DNA of 64,000 bases from Vibrio sp. HI00D65 (GTDB taxonomy: Bacteria > Pseudomonadota > Gammaproteobacteria > Enterobacterales > Vibrionaceae). The position numbers and the translations under genes are program-made. Under the pieces are notes generated by a model. That model was given only the letters and a program-made list of their open reading frames with translations, was not told the origin of the DNA and did no database searches. Location of the stretch: positions 186,001 to 250,000 of the forward strand of contig NZ_LWEH01000091.1 in NCBI RefSeq assembly GCF_001635455.1. Direction: 5' to 3'. Positions 36,601-47,785 of the stretch are shown in pieces; position 1 is the stretch's first letter, and every line of letters starts with the position of its first letter.

Positions 36601-39600
36601 TTTGACTGGCGCAATAGAACGACCTTGGTACAAGGCGAACAAATCGCTGAGTAGAACACCCGTACTCCAACCATCCATCAAAATATGATGAATAGTAAAA
36701 ATACACTGCACTTGATGGTCGGCTGTTTGAATGAAATCCACACGCCACAAAGGTTTTACTTTTGAACGATCTACAACCTGTTCTAACTCAAAACCACGCT
36801 CGACAGTTTGTTTCTTGTATTCACCAAGCTCAAATTGGCTGCGCTTACGAACATCCAACACCTGATAGTCCAATCTAAGTTCAGACCACTCAGCTAGATA
36901 TGCATTACCATCAAATGAGAACAGCGTAGAACGAAGCATTTGGTGCCTTTGCATAACTCCTTGCCAAGCTTCTATCATCTTTGGCAGATCTACATTGTTG
37001 AAAGGTAGAGTGATTTGGTTGACGTAAGTGCTGTGGCTATTAGATAACTTCGCATGGAAGTACAAGCCTTGTTGTAAAGTTGATAACGGGAGAATAGTGT
37101 TAGGTAAAGAATCGGTAGAACTCACACCATCGCAAAGCTGATTTAGCTGGCGTTGAGACAAATGAACCAAGGGTGCATCGGCTTTCGTTAATACCGAATC
37201 CACTTCAATAAACAGATCATGTAAACGTGCAATACTGCTGTTAAATGCCGAGTGTAACACCTCAACTTCGGATTCAGTAAAACAGTAGCTATCTAACTCA
37301 ACATCCCACAATAGTTGCTCATTGTTCACTGATGCGTTAATCACAATCGCAGCATCAGCTGAGTTGGAGTCATCTCTCCATAAACCTACATTTGTCACCT
37401 CTATAGCGTCATTTAATTGTTGAGCAGCGTTGCCAAGATAGTTGAACAACACATCCATATCGCCGACATGAGGCCACAGGTTTTGCATAACGCCTGCGTG
37501 GTATGTCACACCACCAAGGTGGTCGGCATGAAAACTGTCTTTTAAGGATTTAACCCACTCTTCAAATGAGTCAAGCGCAGGAATGGCTTGTGGGTACAAC
37601 GAGGTGTACCAACCAACGGTTCGGCTCAGATCAAGCCCAGTATCATCGGTAAAACGTCCATGAGACTCACGGTGAATGGTTAACGCTTTGCCTTGATTTA
37701 GCGTACTTAATGTTAAAGCACTCACTAGGAACACTATTTGCTCTTGTGTGAGACGAGCAAAGCCAAAACCCGCTTTAGTAAGAGCTTCAATTTTTGATAA
37801 CGGCGTATGCCAGTGCGTAGAAATAGGTTTGCCGCGACTTTGCGGGTAAAGTAAATCTTTCTGTTGTTCGGCCCAATACGCTTGCTGGTCGTCTGATATC
37901 GACAATGTATTTAAAACGTTGCCCCAGTTTCCTTGATGATGCGTTTTGTGACCAAGTAAGTGTTGAGATAATGAGAGCGCGCTAGAAGCCACCTTGCTGC
38001 TAGGCATCAGATCAGTGCCGTAAAGTTTAGCGAGATCTTCAATAATCAATGGCCATGACAGTGCATCGACGACCAGATGGTGAACGGCAATGAGCACTTC
38101 ACTACGCTGATCAAACTCTTCTCGTGCATCTGGTTTGTTCAAGCTGCGTATTCCAACCGCGCCATTAACACCATTGATTAAGTCGATACTCGCTTGAACT
38201 TGTTCAACATCTATAACCTCATCAAACACGTGAATCGCAAACTCAGCATCGTCTCGATAATTTGCAGTCATTTCAAATGAAGGATCGGCAGGTAATGAGT
38301 GATTGAATTGCAATCTCAACGCGTCGTGATGTTCAACCAGACAATTGAAGGCATGAGTCAATCGCTCAACATCGACCGGATAGTCCCATTTAAACTGGAT
38401 ATATTGATTACAACGGCTCAACTCAAAGTGTTTGATGTATCTTTGCTGCATCGGCAACAGTGCCACTTCACCTCGAAGTTTGCCTTGCTCAGCTATGACA
38501 AGTTGTGCTTCTTCTAAGTTCTCCGCCATATCTTGTAATTTTGGGAAATCGAAGACTTGTTTAGGTGATAACATGAATCCCTGTTGGCGCAACTTTCCGA
38601 CCAATTGAAGGGCCATAATCGAATCACCACCTAACGCGAAAAACTGGCTATTTGCCCCTACACTCTTAACCTTTAGTAATTCGCGCCATATCTCTGCAAG
38701 CATCACTTGTTGGTTGTTCACAAGCGAACCTTGATCGCTGTCAACCTCCATCCAATCAGGCGCAAGCAGTTGTTTTCGATCGACCTTACCTGCCGGTGTT
38801 AGCGGTAACTTGTCTTGGACGATAATACAAGCAGGTATCATGTAGTCAGGTAAAGTTCGTCCTAACTGCTCAAGCCATTGCGCTTCATCATTACCACCAG
38901 CGTCTTGCGATAGCGTATTGTTTGACTGGTTCTTGTTTTGCTCAACTTTGCTTAACTGAACATAGCCGACCAGCTTTTTACCCGTTGGCGATTCATGATC
39001 GACAACGGCACAAAATTCAGCTCCGGAAAGCGCTTGAAGTTGGGATTCAATTTCCCCTAGCTCAACACGGAATCCTCGAATTTTAACCTGCTGGTCAACA
39101 CGGCCTAAATACTCCATGATCCCATCTTCACGCCACTGAACTAAATCGCCCGTCCGATACATTCTCTCGCCATTGTTTGAGTACGGGTCTGGCAGGAATC
39201 GTTCAGCCGTTAGGTTGGGTTGTTTCAGGTAACCTTCAGCCAAGCCTACCTCAGAGCCGATATACAGCTCACCACAGCAACCGAACGGTACTTGGCTTAG
39301 CTCTGCATCGAGTACATACAACTTCCTATCACCCACTGGCGTTCCGATCGGAGCATACGAACTATCCATCGTATCGTCGGCATAGGCTTCCCAAATCATT
39401 GGAGTGATGACCGTTTCAGTCGGGCCGTAACCATTAATAATCCGTGGTGGCGCTAACACCTCTTGAATACGCTCAAAGGTCTCGCGGGTGAAAGCTTCGC
39501 CACCTAAAGTGATTGAACGTAATGCCAGTTCTGGTTTCGTCGCTTCAACCCAATCGAGTAGCGGACCAACATAGCTAGGAGGGAAACACGCAATAGTGAC

Positions 39601-41673
39601 TTTTTCTTGCTGCAATACGTCGCAGGTTTGTTCCGCAGTCCATAGTTCTTGGTCTCGAATCACAAGTCGAGAGCCAAACGCTAATGGCACAGTCCAACGC
39701 TCAACGGCACCATCAAAGCTGATGGAAGCGAAATGTAATTCTACGTCCTCTTCGCTCATGCCATAACGTTGACCGATGGTCTGAACGTGCATGCTTAAAC
39801 CTTCATGCGATATAGTGACACCTTTTGGCTTTCCAGTTGAACCAGAGGTATAGATGATATAGGCCAGTTCCTCAGCCAACGGTCGCTTAAAAGAATTATC
39901 TGACGATAAACCTGCAAACTCAGCATTTGCAATACAGAATTGAGTGACACCGTCACTACCATCCAATACATCTTTGCATCTATCATTAGATTTAGGATGT
40001 GTAAGGAGCAACTCTGTGCCACTGTCTTCCAACATGTAGCTCAAGCGTTCTGTTGGGTAGTCAGGGTCTAAAGGTAAGAATGGAGCTCCAGCCTTCAGAA
40101 CAGCGATCATAGAGACGATCATATCGACGCCACGCTCCATCATTACACCGATTGGCGATTTTGATGTTGCACCTTGAGATAAAATCAAATTCGCCAATTG
40201 ATTCGAACGAGTCTCCAACTCTAGGTAACTCATCGACTCGTTTTGGTGTTTCAACGCAATACTGTTCGGACACTTAACTGCTTGCTCAGCCACCAAGTCA
40301 GTGAATGGACGATATTGCCATGTATAGTCACCTGAACCATGTTGGTCAATCAACCTCATGTCCTTGCTCGAAATTGCATTAACGGACGCCACCTCAGCGT
40401 TTGGCAAATGAATAATACTTCCCAAATTAACCTTAAAGCTTTCGATGAATTTAGTTATAAACGGACGCGTGAACTTTTCCTTTGCGTAGACAAAGCGCAG
40501 CGGTGCGTTGCCTTTATTGATGACATCCAACACTAACTCAAACGGTGTCTCTAATACTGGAAATTCTTCAAATTCCGCAGATACTCCGTTTGTACTAATC
40601 GATAATTTATCACCGTGATTTCTGAAGTTTAAAGCGGTTGTAGGTATCGGTAAATCACCCACTAATGTCTCTAATGGCGTGCTTTCAAATGCCAAAGACG
40701 CTTTCATCGACGCATGGGTCTTGTCAACTAGCTGAGACAGAGTCATCTCTGCATCAATGCGATAGCCCATCACGGCACTGTTAACATAAAAACCGACCGT
40801 TCTACGGTTCTTAGAATTTCGGTTTAACGCAGGAACACAAATCGAAGGATGAACATTAGAAGAGTACTGGCGCAGTGTAAGCATCATGGCAGACGCTAAC
40901 ACCTCAAACTTGGTCACGCCTAACTCACTCCCTAACTGCTTGATTGAATCATGGATATCACTCGATAAGTGAACAAGCTCATGTCTCGCACCGTAGGCAT
41001 CTTGAGATTGGTCATTGAGGTTCGATAACGACAACGGTTCTTCACCAATAAACTGATTCTGTATCCATGAAGATTTTTGCTGCTCATAAAACTCTGACTT
41101 TTCCGCACTGGCCTGCTCTACCGCGTAATTGAGGTAGCTTTGAACCTCTTTCATCTGGTAGGTTTTACCCGCTACAGTGTTCACTAGCATCTTAATTGTG
41201 ATCTGAAACGACCAGGCGTCAGTCACAATGTGATGAGTAGCAAGCAACACCGCAAAGCGATGTTCAGTGACTTTATAAATGCAGCATCGTACGAGGTTAC
41301 CTTCCACTAGATTGAATGGCTGTTGCCAACGTTGGCGAGCTTCATTATTGATAAACTCAACCGTATTTGAGTCACCTTGCATGTCGATATAATCATATTC
41401 AACAGGCTTAAAAGGCATCACTCGTTGAGCCGCTTTTCCCTCAACTTCAGAAAACTGACTGCGAAACGAAGGAAATGCCGACACCATTTCATTTAGTGAG
41501 TGTTGAAGTTTTTCAACCGTAACATCTTCGCCTTCAAACCAAAGTAAACCACCTAGGTTATACGCCAGGCTCATCGGTTGTAATTGCTGAAATAACCACA
41601 AGCGCTGTTGAGAGTATGTGAGAGGATTCCAAAGGGTTACGGAATCCAAAATTTGTTCATCATCAACTGACAT
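30658..41673 (-). CDS. Nonribosomal peptide synthetase 1 (modules 1-3)
   Basis: 3671 residues. Order with rough positions: C1 (HHIVTDAWS ~148); A1 (~458-960; pocket DGECILGIT); T1 (GGDS ~1017); E1 (HHLVVDALSW ~1200, RTVGWYTSLYP); C2 (HHILMDGWS ~1664, after an E domain so probably D-L type); A2 (~1983; pocket DGECWLGVT); T2 (GGQS ~2531); C3 (HHIISDGIS ~2735); A3 (~3070; pocket DVWHISLID, a serine code); T3 (GGHS ~3604). So it would build acyl-D-hOrn-hOrn-Ser. A condensation domain ahead of the first A domain is typical of lipopeptide starters and may attach a fatty acid. Pocket codes were extracted by hand. Confidence 0.92.
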   Translation of the reverse strand: MSVDDEQILDSVTLWNPLTYSQQRLWLFQQLQPMSLAYNLGGLLWFEGEDVTVEKLQHSLNEMVSAFPSFRSQFSEVEGKAAQRVMPFKPVEYDYIDMQGDSNTVEFINNEARQRWQQPFNLVEGNLVRCCIYKVTEHRFAVLLATHHIVTDAWSFQITIKMLVNTVAGKTYQMKEVQSYLNYAVEQASAEKSEFYEQQKSSWIQNQFIGEEPLSLSNLNDQSQDAYGARHELVHLSSDIHDSIKQLGSELGVTKFEVLASAMMLTLRQYSSNVHPSICVPALNRNSKNRRTVGFYVNSAVMGYRIDAEMTLSQLVDKTHASMKASLAFESTPLETLVGDLPIPTTALNFRNHGDKLSISTNGVSAEFEEFPVLETPFELVLDVINKGNAPLRFVYAKEKFTRPFITKFIESFKVNLGSIIHLPNAEVASVNAISSKDMRLIDQHGSGDYTWQYRPFTDLVAEQAVKCPNSIALKHQNESMSYLELETRSNQLANLILSQGATSKSPIGVMMERGVDMIVSMIAVLKAGAPFLPLDPDYPTERLSYMLEDSGTELLLTHPKSNDRCKDVLDGSDGVTQFCIANAEFAGLSSDNSFKRPLAEELAYIIYTSGSTGKPKGVTISHEGLSMHVQTIGQRYGMSEEDVELHFASISFDGAVERWTVPLAFGSRLVIRDQELWTAEQTCDVLQQEKVTIACFPPSYVGPLLDWVEATKPELALRSITLGGEAFTRETFERIQEVLAPPRIINGYGPTETVITPMIWEAYADDTMDSSYAPIGTPVGDRKLYVLDAELSQVPFGCCGELYIGSEVGLAEGYLKQPNLTAERFLPDPYSNNGERMYRTGDLVQWREDGIMEYLGRVDQQVKIRGFRVELGEIESQLQALSGAEFCAVVDHESPTGKKLVGYVQLSKVEQNKNQSNNTLSQDAGGNDEAQWLEQLGRTLPDYMIPACIIVQDKLPLTPAGKVDRKQLLAPDWMEVDSDQGSLVNNQQVMLAEIWRELLKVKSVGANSQFFALGGDSIMALQLVGKLRQQGFMLSPKQVFDFPKLQDMAENLEEAQLVIAEQGKLRGEVALLPMQQRYIKHFELSRCNQYIQFKWDYPVDVERLTHAFNCLVEHHDALRLQFNHSLPADPSFEMTANYRDDAEFAIHVFDEVIDVEQVQASIDLINGVNGAVGIRSLNKPDAREEFDQRSEVLIAVHHLVVDALSWPLIIEDLAKLYGTDLMPSSKVASSALSLSQHLLGHKTHHQGNWGNVLNTLSISDDQQAYWAEQQKDLLYPQSRGKPISTHWHTPLSKIEALTKAGFGFARLTQEQIVFLVSALTLSTLNQGKALTIHRESHGRFTDDTGLDLSRTVGWYTSLYPQAIPALDSFEEWVKSLKDSFHADHLGGVTYHAGVMQNLWPHVGDMDVLFNYLGNAAQQLNDAIEVTNVGLWRDDSNSADAAIVINASVNNEQLLWDVELDSYCFTESEVEVLHSAFNSSIARLHDLFIEVDSVLTKADAPLVHLSQRQLNQLCDGVSSTDSLPNTILPLSTLQQGLYFHAKLSNSHSTYVNQITLPFNNVDLPKMIEAWQGVMQRHQMLRSTLFSFDGNAYLAEWSELRLDYQVLDVRKRSQFELGEYKKQTVERGFELEQVVDRSKVKPLWRVDFIQTADHQVQCIFTIHHILMDGWSTGVLLSDLFALYQGRSIAPVKGEFSDYLAWVQNQDNQQSNDYWQRYLQDMESPTRLAESFGQSNSEMTDSKVSSFQRYNDDYSQEIISEWLPKLNQVGVTLNTLTQAAWLLTLHRFTGLQTPVFGNTVAGRPTELAHCDSMVGLFINTLPIAHRVDLSKPVSEWLLDIQASSSDQREFSYSSLSDIQAQTGWSGENLFDTLVVFENYPLDESLLNPNDSDEFSIGEPDSYEFTHYPLTLAVLPSESLRIVFAYDQSKFTPQKIETLRSTNRHYLTQLVEHLTEDLGRLPDLAENQLNELGLFERQPEAWMFEPFTDLVAKQAFLSPNSEALVSNVAAESGQQRKALTYQQVVEQSDAVASMLIAEGIERDDIVGVLFERGCNMLVAMMGVMKAGAAFLPLDPAYPQERLNFMVQDSGACALVHDDLSEQLAYEIANQAKTIGYGSLDLTTRLVEKPAIFPDQLAYMIYTSGSTGKPKGVCVSQQGLSMHVQTIGQRYGMITNDVELHFASISFDGAIERWTVPLAFGSRLIIRDQSLWSAQQTCDVLEREQVTIACFPPSYVLPLLEWIEGSNPALSVRSWTLGGEAFTRDTYFKLQQVLKPKRIINGYGPTETVVTPMIWEAYPDTELESAYAPIGKAVGNRTLYVLDTALNRVPAGVAGELYIGEEVGLARGYFERPDLTSERFIPDPFASNGERMYRTGDVVKWRSDGVMEYLGRSDEQVKIRGFRVELGEIESRLQKITGSEQCAVIACDSPSGKQLVAYIQSDNALSTEDALKDLSQDLPDYMVPSQVIKMDKIPLTPASKVDKKRLPLPNWQEVSSSEYIAPNGAMELALANQWQALFDKKEISREDDFFALGGQSLLATQLVGRLNQKDNIRLSLQAVFDTPVLKELAAQCTFTDVKNDTEVAFLERVSRLPHMPASAVQKRLWFVQQLLPTSAAYHMPLGLKFTGDVNIAVLESAINVLVARHEILRTNFTQVEGELMQSIHAEREICVGIHQNSESDEQRLSVYKELIAKPFDFSEGPLIRFDWIAGLSEQLVTVNHEVSTEHVAKRRQAELLIVVHHIISDGISMQSLLKELAVCYQSMISGYTEEGVASTFEPETTNDVQYVDYANWQKQWLESEEASDQKAWWLDALKIDIDPLVLHSEVPREQTETEGNRLHFELSSEQVSNITQLAVKHNTTSFNVMLTMWHLLMHKYSGQEQVRVGVPVAGRTQPKTQAMQGCFINSLVIPAQFNGEQSFAELLHQVKSFTEQALDRQDFPFEMLVESLGITGNYQYHPIFQTSFNFQRFDEAELFDWLGLDVEPFDPGVVNAQLEIGMDIQQMSENKWLGFVSYVSPVFTKDFAQSLLNHWLLLLDKVASNNDTLISQLHLIDETARQQNQAFNDTSLDWGGFVTPSQEMQLQVKKTPNAIALSMQGQTLTYKEFDVRVNQLANWLRDKGVNSETRVGLGIERSFDLVIGLHAITRAGGAYVPLDPSYPAERLQYILQSANIDLLLTDSNSVHLWPESDACEYVDLTQLDVSKQSSLPPLVHWQPEQALYVIFTSGSTGLPKGVVNTQAALQNRLNWMQQEYALNESDCVLQKTPFSFDVSVWEFFWPLMTGARLAIAPPESHRQPNVLSEVIQKEQVTTLHFVPSMLNAFAVETNISDCISLKRIICSGEALPADLVEQVLSHARVELHNLYGPTEAAIDVTYWPCELPVAKRIPIGYAISNTQLHVLDSNWNPVPMGVPGELYLAGIGLAREYLARPDLTADRFVPNPFGEPGSRMYRTGDQVVQLADGRLEYLGRLDNQVKIRGLRIELEEIENVINQLEWVEESAVIAFKHQTGDQLVGYAVDASWSEDKQTLVKQHLSEHLPDYMVPSILIGLSEMPLSPNGKRDRKALPAPEWQSIEYRAPETELECWFAINWEEVLEIPQVGLDDNFFALGGHSLLATRVVAKAHQELGLEVALKDFFDANSLQALTDSLQAQYQTLNENEQDEFDAMAALMDELELL

Positions 41674-41765
41674 TTTATTACCTAAACATGAAATTTGGTT
41701 GTACAGACCCGCTCTTCGCCCATGACAGGCGAAAAGTACAGGTATTGGCTAAAAGTTAAATAGGT

Positions 41766-41978
41766 TTAATTTTCTAGGGCAGCTATCGCGTCGCGTAAAC
41801 TTTTCGGACGCATATCTGTCCAAACTTCACGGATATGCTCAAGGCAATGCTCTTTGTTGCCTTTTACACCGACCTCAGTCCAACCATTTGGCACTGAGTG
41901 ATACGTTGGCCATATGCTGTATTGTTCTTGTGCGTTTATCACAACGGTAAATTCTGTATTTGGGCTATCAATACTCAT
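41766..41978 (-). CDS. MbtH-like protein
   Basis: A 70-residue MbtH-like protein with the family signature NAQEQYSIWP, PNGWTEVG and HIREVWTDMRPKSLRD. These small proteins bind adenylation domains and are often needed for their solubility and activity. It lies between the exporter and NRPS 1 in the same operon (59 and 92 bp gaps), so it most likely serves one or more of the four A domains here. Confidence 0.93.
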   Translation of the reverse strand: MSIDSPNTEFTVVINAQEQYSIWPTYHSVPNGWTEVGVKGNKEHCLEHIREVWTDMRPKSLRDAIAALEN

Positions 41979-42037
41979 TCTTTCCTCAACTAACTTTGTT
42001 TTATTGTGTTTTTGAGCCTAACTTGGCTCTTAAAAAC

Positions 42038-43693
42038 TCAAGCCACAACACTCTCTAGTGCTTGGTGTGCTTGTGCTAAATTCCCTTTACTCAACTCAAT
42101 AAGATTGCCGGTATCCATTTTAAAAATGCGGTCAGCGGCATCGAAATAAGCGTCATCATGAGTAATCGCGATTACAGTCACACCCCGTTGTTTAAGCAGT
42201 GGCAATAACTGACGGTAAAACAGTTTTCTGAAACGTGGGTCCTGATCAGCGGCCCACTCATCAAGCAGAATACTACCGCGCTTTTCGAGTACCGACATCA
42301 TCAGCGCCAGTCGTTTTCGTTGACCTTGTGAGTAGCGAACGTCACTCAACTTACCTTGCTGGTGGTCAACCTTATGTGCCATTTCAAGACGAACCATCCA
42401 TTCGTCAACATCTTTGCTATCGATGTCTTGACCTTCGCCATCAACAATTTGATGGAATAGATGGAAATCACTGAACACTGCCGAAAACTGATGGCGATAA
42501 TCTTGCCAATTCGCTTGAGTCACCTCATCGCCATCGACATAAACTTGGCCAGAATGCGGTCGGTAGAGTCCAGTAAGCAAACGCGCAAAAGTCGATTTAC
42601 CACTGCCATTACCGCCAATAATGAAGATGTGTTCGCCACGTTCGATCTTGAAATCAATTGGGCCTACGCCAAACGAGTCACCATCAGAATCTGAGCGGTA
42701 GCGATAGGTAGCCCCCACGAGTTCTAGTGAATTGAATACTTTGGTTTTTGCCGACTTCGGATTTAGGCTTCGATCGGTACTTAACTCTAACGACGACAAC
42801 TTCTTCATTGAAATATTCGCAGTAATCAAGGTTGGAATTGAACCGACTGCAGACATTAGCGGGGTTCTCATAAACAACACGACCAATGCAAATGTAGACG
42901 CCACCTCTAACGTCGCCCAACCCAAGCCAGTCGCGAGGTAAAAGTTCAGGCCAATCAGTGCCAATACAACTGTGTTCGCCATGTTGGCAGCAAAACCATT
43001 TAGGATATCGGCCTGTGTCACTTCATTTCTGTAACCTTCAGCATTGACTGAAAACGTCTCATCAAAGTAACGCTTAGCTCTGAATGGGTTTAAAGACAGT
43101 TCCTTACGGCCATCGATTAGGGATTGGTAATCGTGATACAACTTGTCGTCGTACTCACGAACCTGTTTAACGTGTTTAGTGATGCGCGTAACAAGCAGAT
43201 AGCCAATGACACCGGTTAAAGAGAGCATTAAAACGCTAACCCCAAACAGTGGCATAGATAGAAAGGCCAAGTAGACTAATGCCACAACCGTTAGTACCAA
43301 GCCGTAGATCAACTCAGGTAAATGTACGAATGCAATGGTAATGTTGCGAATGTCGGTGTTCAGTGACGCGAGTACACCTGCACTTCCCACTTTTTCGACC
43401 TGTTCAATATCGGTATTTAATAGTTGAGAGACCAGTTCACAGCGTTTGTAGTAAACGAACTTGTGGCCCAGTTTATGAAGTGCTACCTGAGCAACAGTTG
43501 CTGTCACCAACAAACCAATCAACAGTGACGCAAACTGAATCAAGGTATTAGAAAGTGGCCCATTGCTTTCAAGTAATTTATGCTGAATAAACGCAATCAC
43601 GCCTACGCTCAAGAAAGCACTCGCAATACTCAACAAGATCACGAAGGAAAGTGATTTTTTCTGTTTTTCAGCCAACAATAGGATCAAACCCAT
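42038..43693 (-). CDS. Cyclic-peptide/siderophore export ABC transporter (PvdE/SyrD type)
   Basis: About 551 residues. I prefer the ATG at 43691-43693; a GTG three codons earlier is also open. The first ~320 residues have six membrane spans, then an ATPase domain with IGGNGSGKSTFARL (Walker A), YSQGQRKRLALMM (signature) and SILLDEWAADQDP (Walker B). The EWAADQDP ending is typical of the PvdE/SyrD exporter family. It would move the finished or nearly finished siderophore to the periplasm. It is the first gene of the operon exporter-mbtH-NRPS1-NRPS2 and is preceded by a Fur-box-like site. Confidence 0.88.
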   Translation of the reverse strand: MGLILLLAEKQKKSLSFVILLSIASAFLSVGVIAFIQHKLLESNGPLSNTLIQFASLLIGLLVTATVAQVALHKLGHKFVYYKRCELVSQLLNTDIEQVEKVGSAGVLASLNTDIRNITIAFVHLPELIYGLVLTVVALVYLAFLSMPLFGVSVLMLSLTGVIGYLLVTRITKHVKQVREYDDKLYHDYQSLIDGRKELSLNPFRAKRYFDETFSVNAEGYRNEVTQADILNGFAANMANTVVLALIGLNFYLATGLGWATLEVASTFALVVLFMRTPLMSAVGSIPTLITANISMKKLSSLELSTDRSLNPKSAKTKVFNSLELVGATYRYRSDSDGDSFGVGPIDFKIERGEHIFIIGGNGSGKSTFARLLTGLYRPHSGQVYVDGDEVTQANWQDYRHQFSAVFSDFHLFHQIVDGEGQDIDSKDVDEWMVRLEMAHKVDHQQGKLSDVRYSQGQRKRLALMMSVLEKRGSILLDEWAADQDPRFRKLFYRQLLPLLKQRGVTVIAITHDDAYFDAADRIFKMDTGNLIELSKGNLAQAHQALESVVA

Positions 43694-43716
43694 TTCATAC
43701 ACACCATTTAATTAAT

Positions 43717-43735
43717 TGTTATTGTTGTTATCATT
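43717..43735 (-). promoter_or_regulatory. Fur-box-like site upstream of the NRPS operon
   Basis: On the minus strand the site reads AATGATAACAACAATAACA. The left half (AATGATAA) is a perfect half of the Fur consensus, while the right half is diverged (12 of 18 overall). It lies about 25 bp before the exporter start, within the only promoter region for the whole NRPS operon. Confidence 0.55.
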
Positions 43736-43837
43736 TAAGAGAAAGATAATCCCATAATCCGAACTCGAAATTCTTGTTGTTTAGTAATGGCTCTAAAAGC
43801 TCAACCTGTTTCTAACAGACACCTGCTAACAAGCGTT

Positions 43838-43871
43838 CAGTAGTCACTTTAAGTAACGACAAGTGACTGAG
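43838..43871 (-). terminator. Stem-loop after fhuB
   Basis: CAGTCACTT and AAGTGACTACTG arms form a hairpin immediately after the fhuB stop. It separates the importer operon from the exporter/NRPS operon. No long U-tract is seen, so it may act as a terminator or as an mRNA-stabilising stem. Confidence 0.4.
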
Positions 43872-46779
<2,908 letters not shown>

Positions 46780-46783
<4 letters not shown>

Positions 46784-47583
46784 GCTGACTCCAAATCACC
46801 AGGCATCGCGACTGGGTAACCTGCAGAGTGTTGAGTAATGTGCATAGGTACACCATAGATATCTTTCAATATCGACTCTTTAAATACCTCGTCAACCTCA
46901 CCTTCGACTAATAGCTTACCGCTATGAAGGGCTATAATGTGGTCGCAAAAACGAGCAGCCATGTTGATGTCGTGAATGACAATGATCACCCCAATTCCCA
47001 ATGTTTCACTCAATCGCTTAATCAATGTCAGCATTTCAATCTGATGGCCGATATCGAGCGCGGCTAAAGGCTCATCCAGCAAGAGGTATTTCGTACGTTG
47101 AGCCAACAGCATCGCAAGCCAAACACGTTGTCGTTCGCCACCCGATAATGTATCAACCAAACGATCAGCGAATTGCGCAGTGTCGGTGAGTTGCATCGCA
47201 TCTTCAACATACTGCTTATCTCTCCTTGAAAGTCGACCCAATAAGCCATGCCATGGGTAGCGACCAAAGTTCACGAGATCTTTTCCGGATAAACTGTCAG
47301 TTGCAGGTAAATGTTGAGGCAAGTAAGCAATTTGCTGTGCGAAGCCCTTATCTGGCCATTTAGTGATTGCTTTATCTTTCAGGTAAATATCACCAGAAGT
47401 AGCGCGCTGTTGCTTCGCTAACAATTTTAATAAAGTCGATTTTCCCGAACCATTATGCCCAACCAAAGCGTAGATTTTTCCTTGCTCAAACGACACATTG
47501 AGTCTCTTAAGCAACTGCTTATCCCCTACGCTAAAACCGAGTCCCTTTGCTTCGAGCATACCTTCAACCTTTAAACACATCAT
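46780..47583 (-). CDS. fhuC: Ferric-hydroxamate importer ATPase FhuC
   Basis: A 267-residue ATPase with ALVGHNGSGKSTLLKLL (Walker A), TLSGGERQRVWLAMLLAQ (signature) and YLLLDEPLAALD (Walker B). It is closest in layout to FhuC/FepC. It powers ferric-hydroxamate uptake. It is the first gene of fhuCDB, divergent from the phosphopantetheinyl transferase gene across a 200-bp promoter region with a Fur-box-like palindrome. Two adjacent Met codons and a later one leave the exact start open by a few residues. Confidence 0.9.
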
Positions 47584-47660
47584 TCACTAAAAATTAGTGC
47601 AATACGCACATATTCATAAAATCATTAACAGACACGCTTTTATACACTTGCAAAAAAACG

Positions 47661-47679
47661 AATGCAAACAATTTTCATT
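47661..47679. promoter_or_regulatory. Fur-box-like palindrome between fhuC and the PPTase gene
   Basis: AATGCAAACAATTTTCATT matches 14 of 18 positions of the Fur consensus. It lies about 80 bp before fhuC and about 110 bp before the PPTase gene, so a single site could control both divergent units. The other bases between 47584 and 47785 hold no gene that I can see. Confidence 0.6.
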
Positions 47680-47785
47680 TAGATTAAAGTGTATGCCATA
47701 CGAGCTTTTTCTCTATATTATAAGGGGTTAGAGGTTTAAATTTGAAAAATGAAGGCTTGGCAGTAATTGTTCTCTTTGTTGCAAA

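Noticed and set aside
30091..41673. Many antisense and shifted open frames inside the NRPS genes
   Set aside because: They overlap well-supported NRPS domains, lack ribosome sites and encode nothing recognisable; long genes create such shadows.
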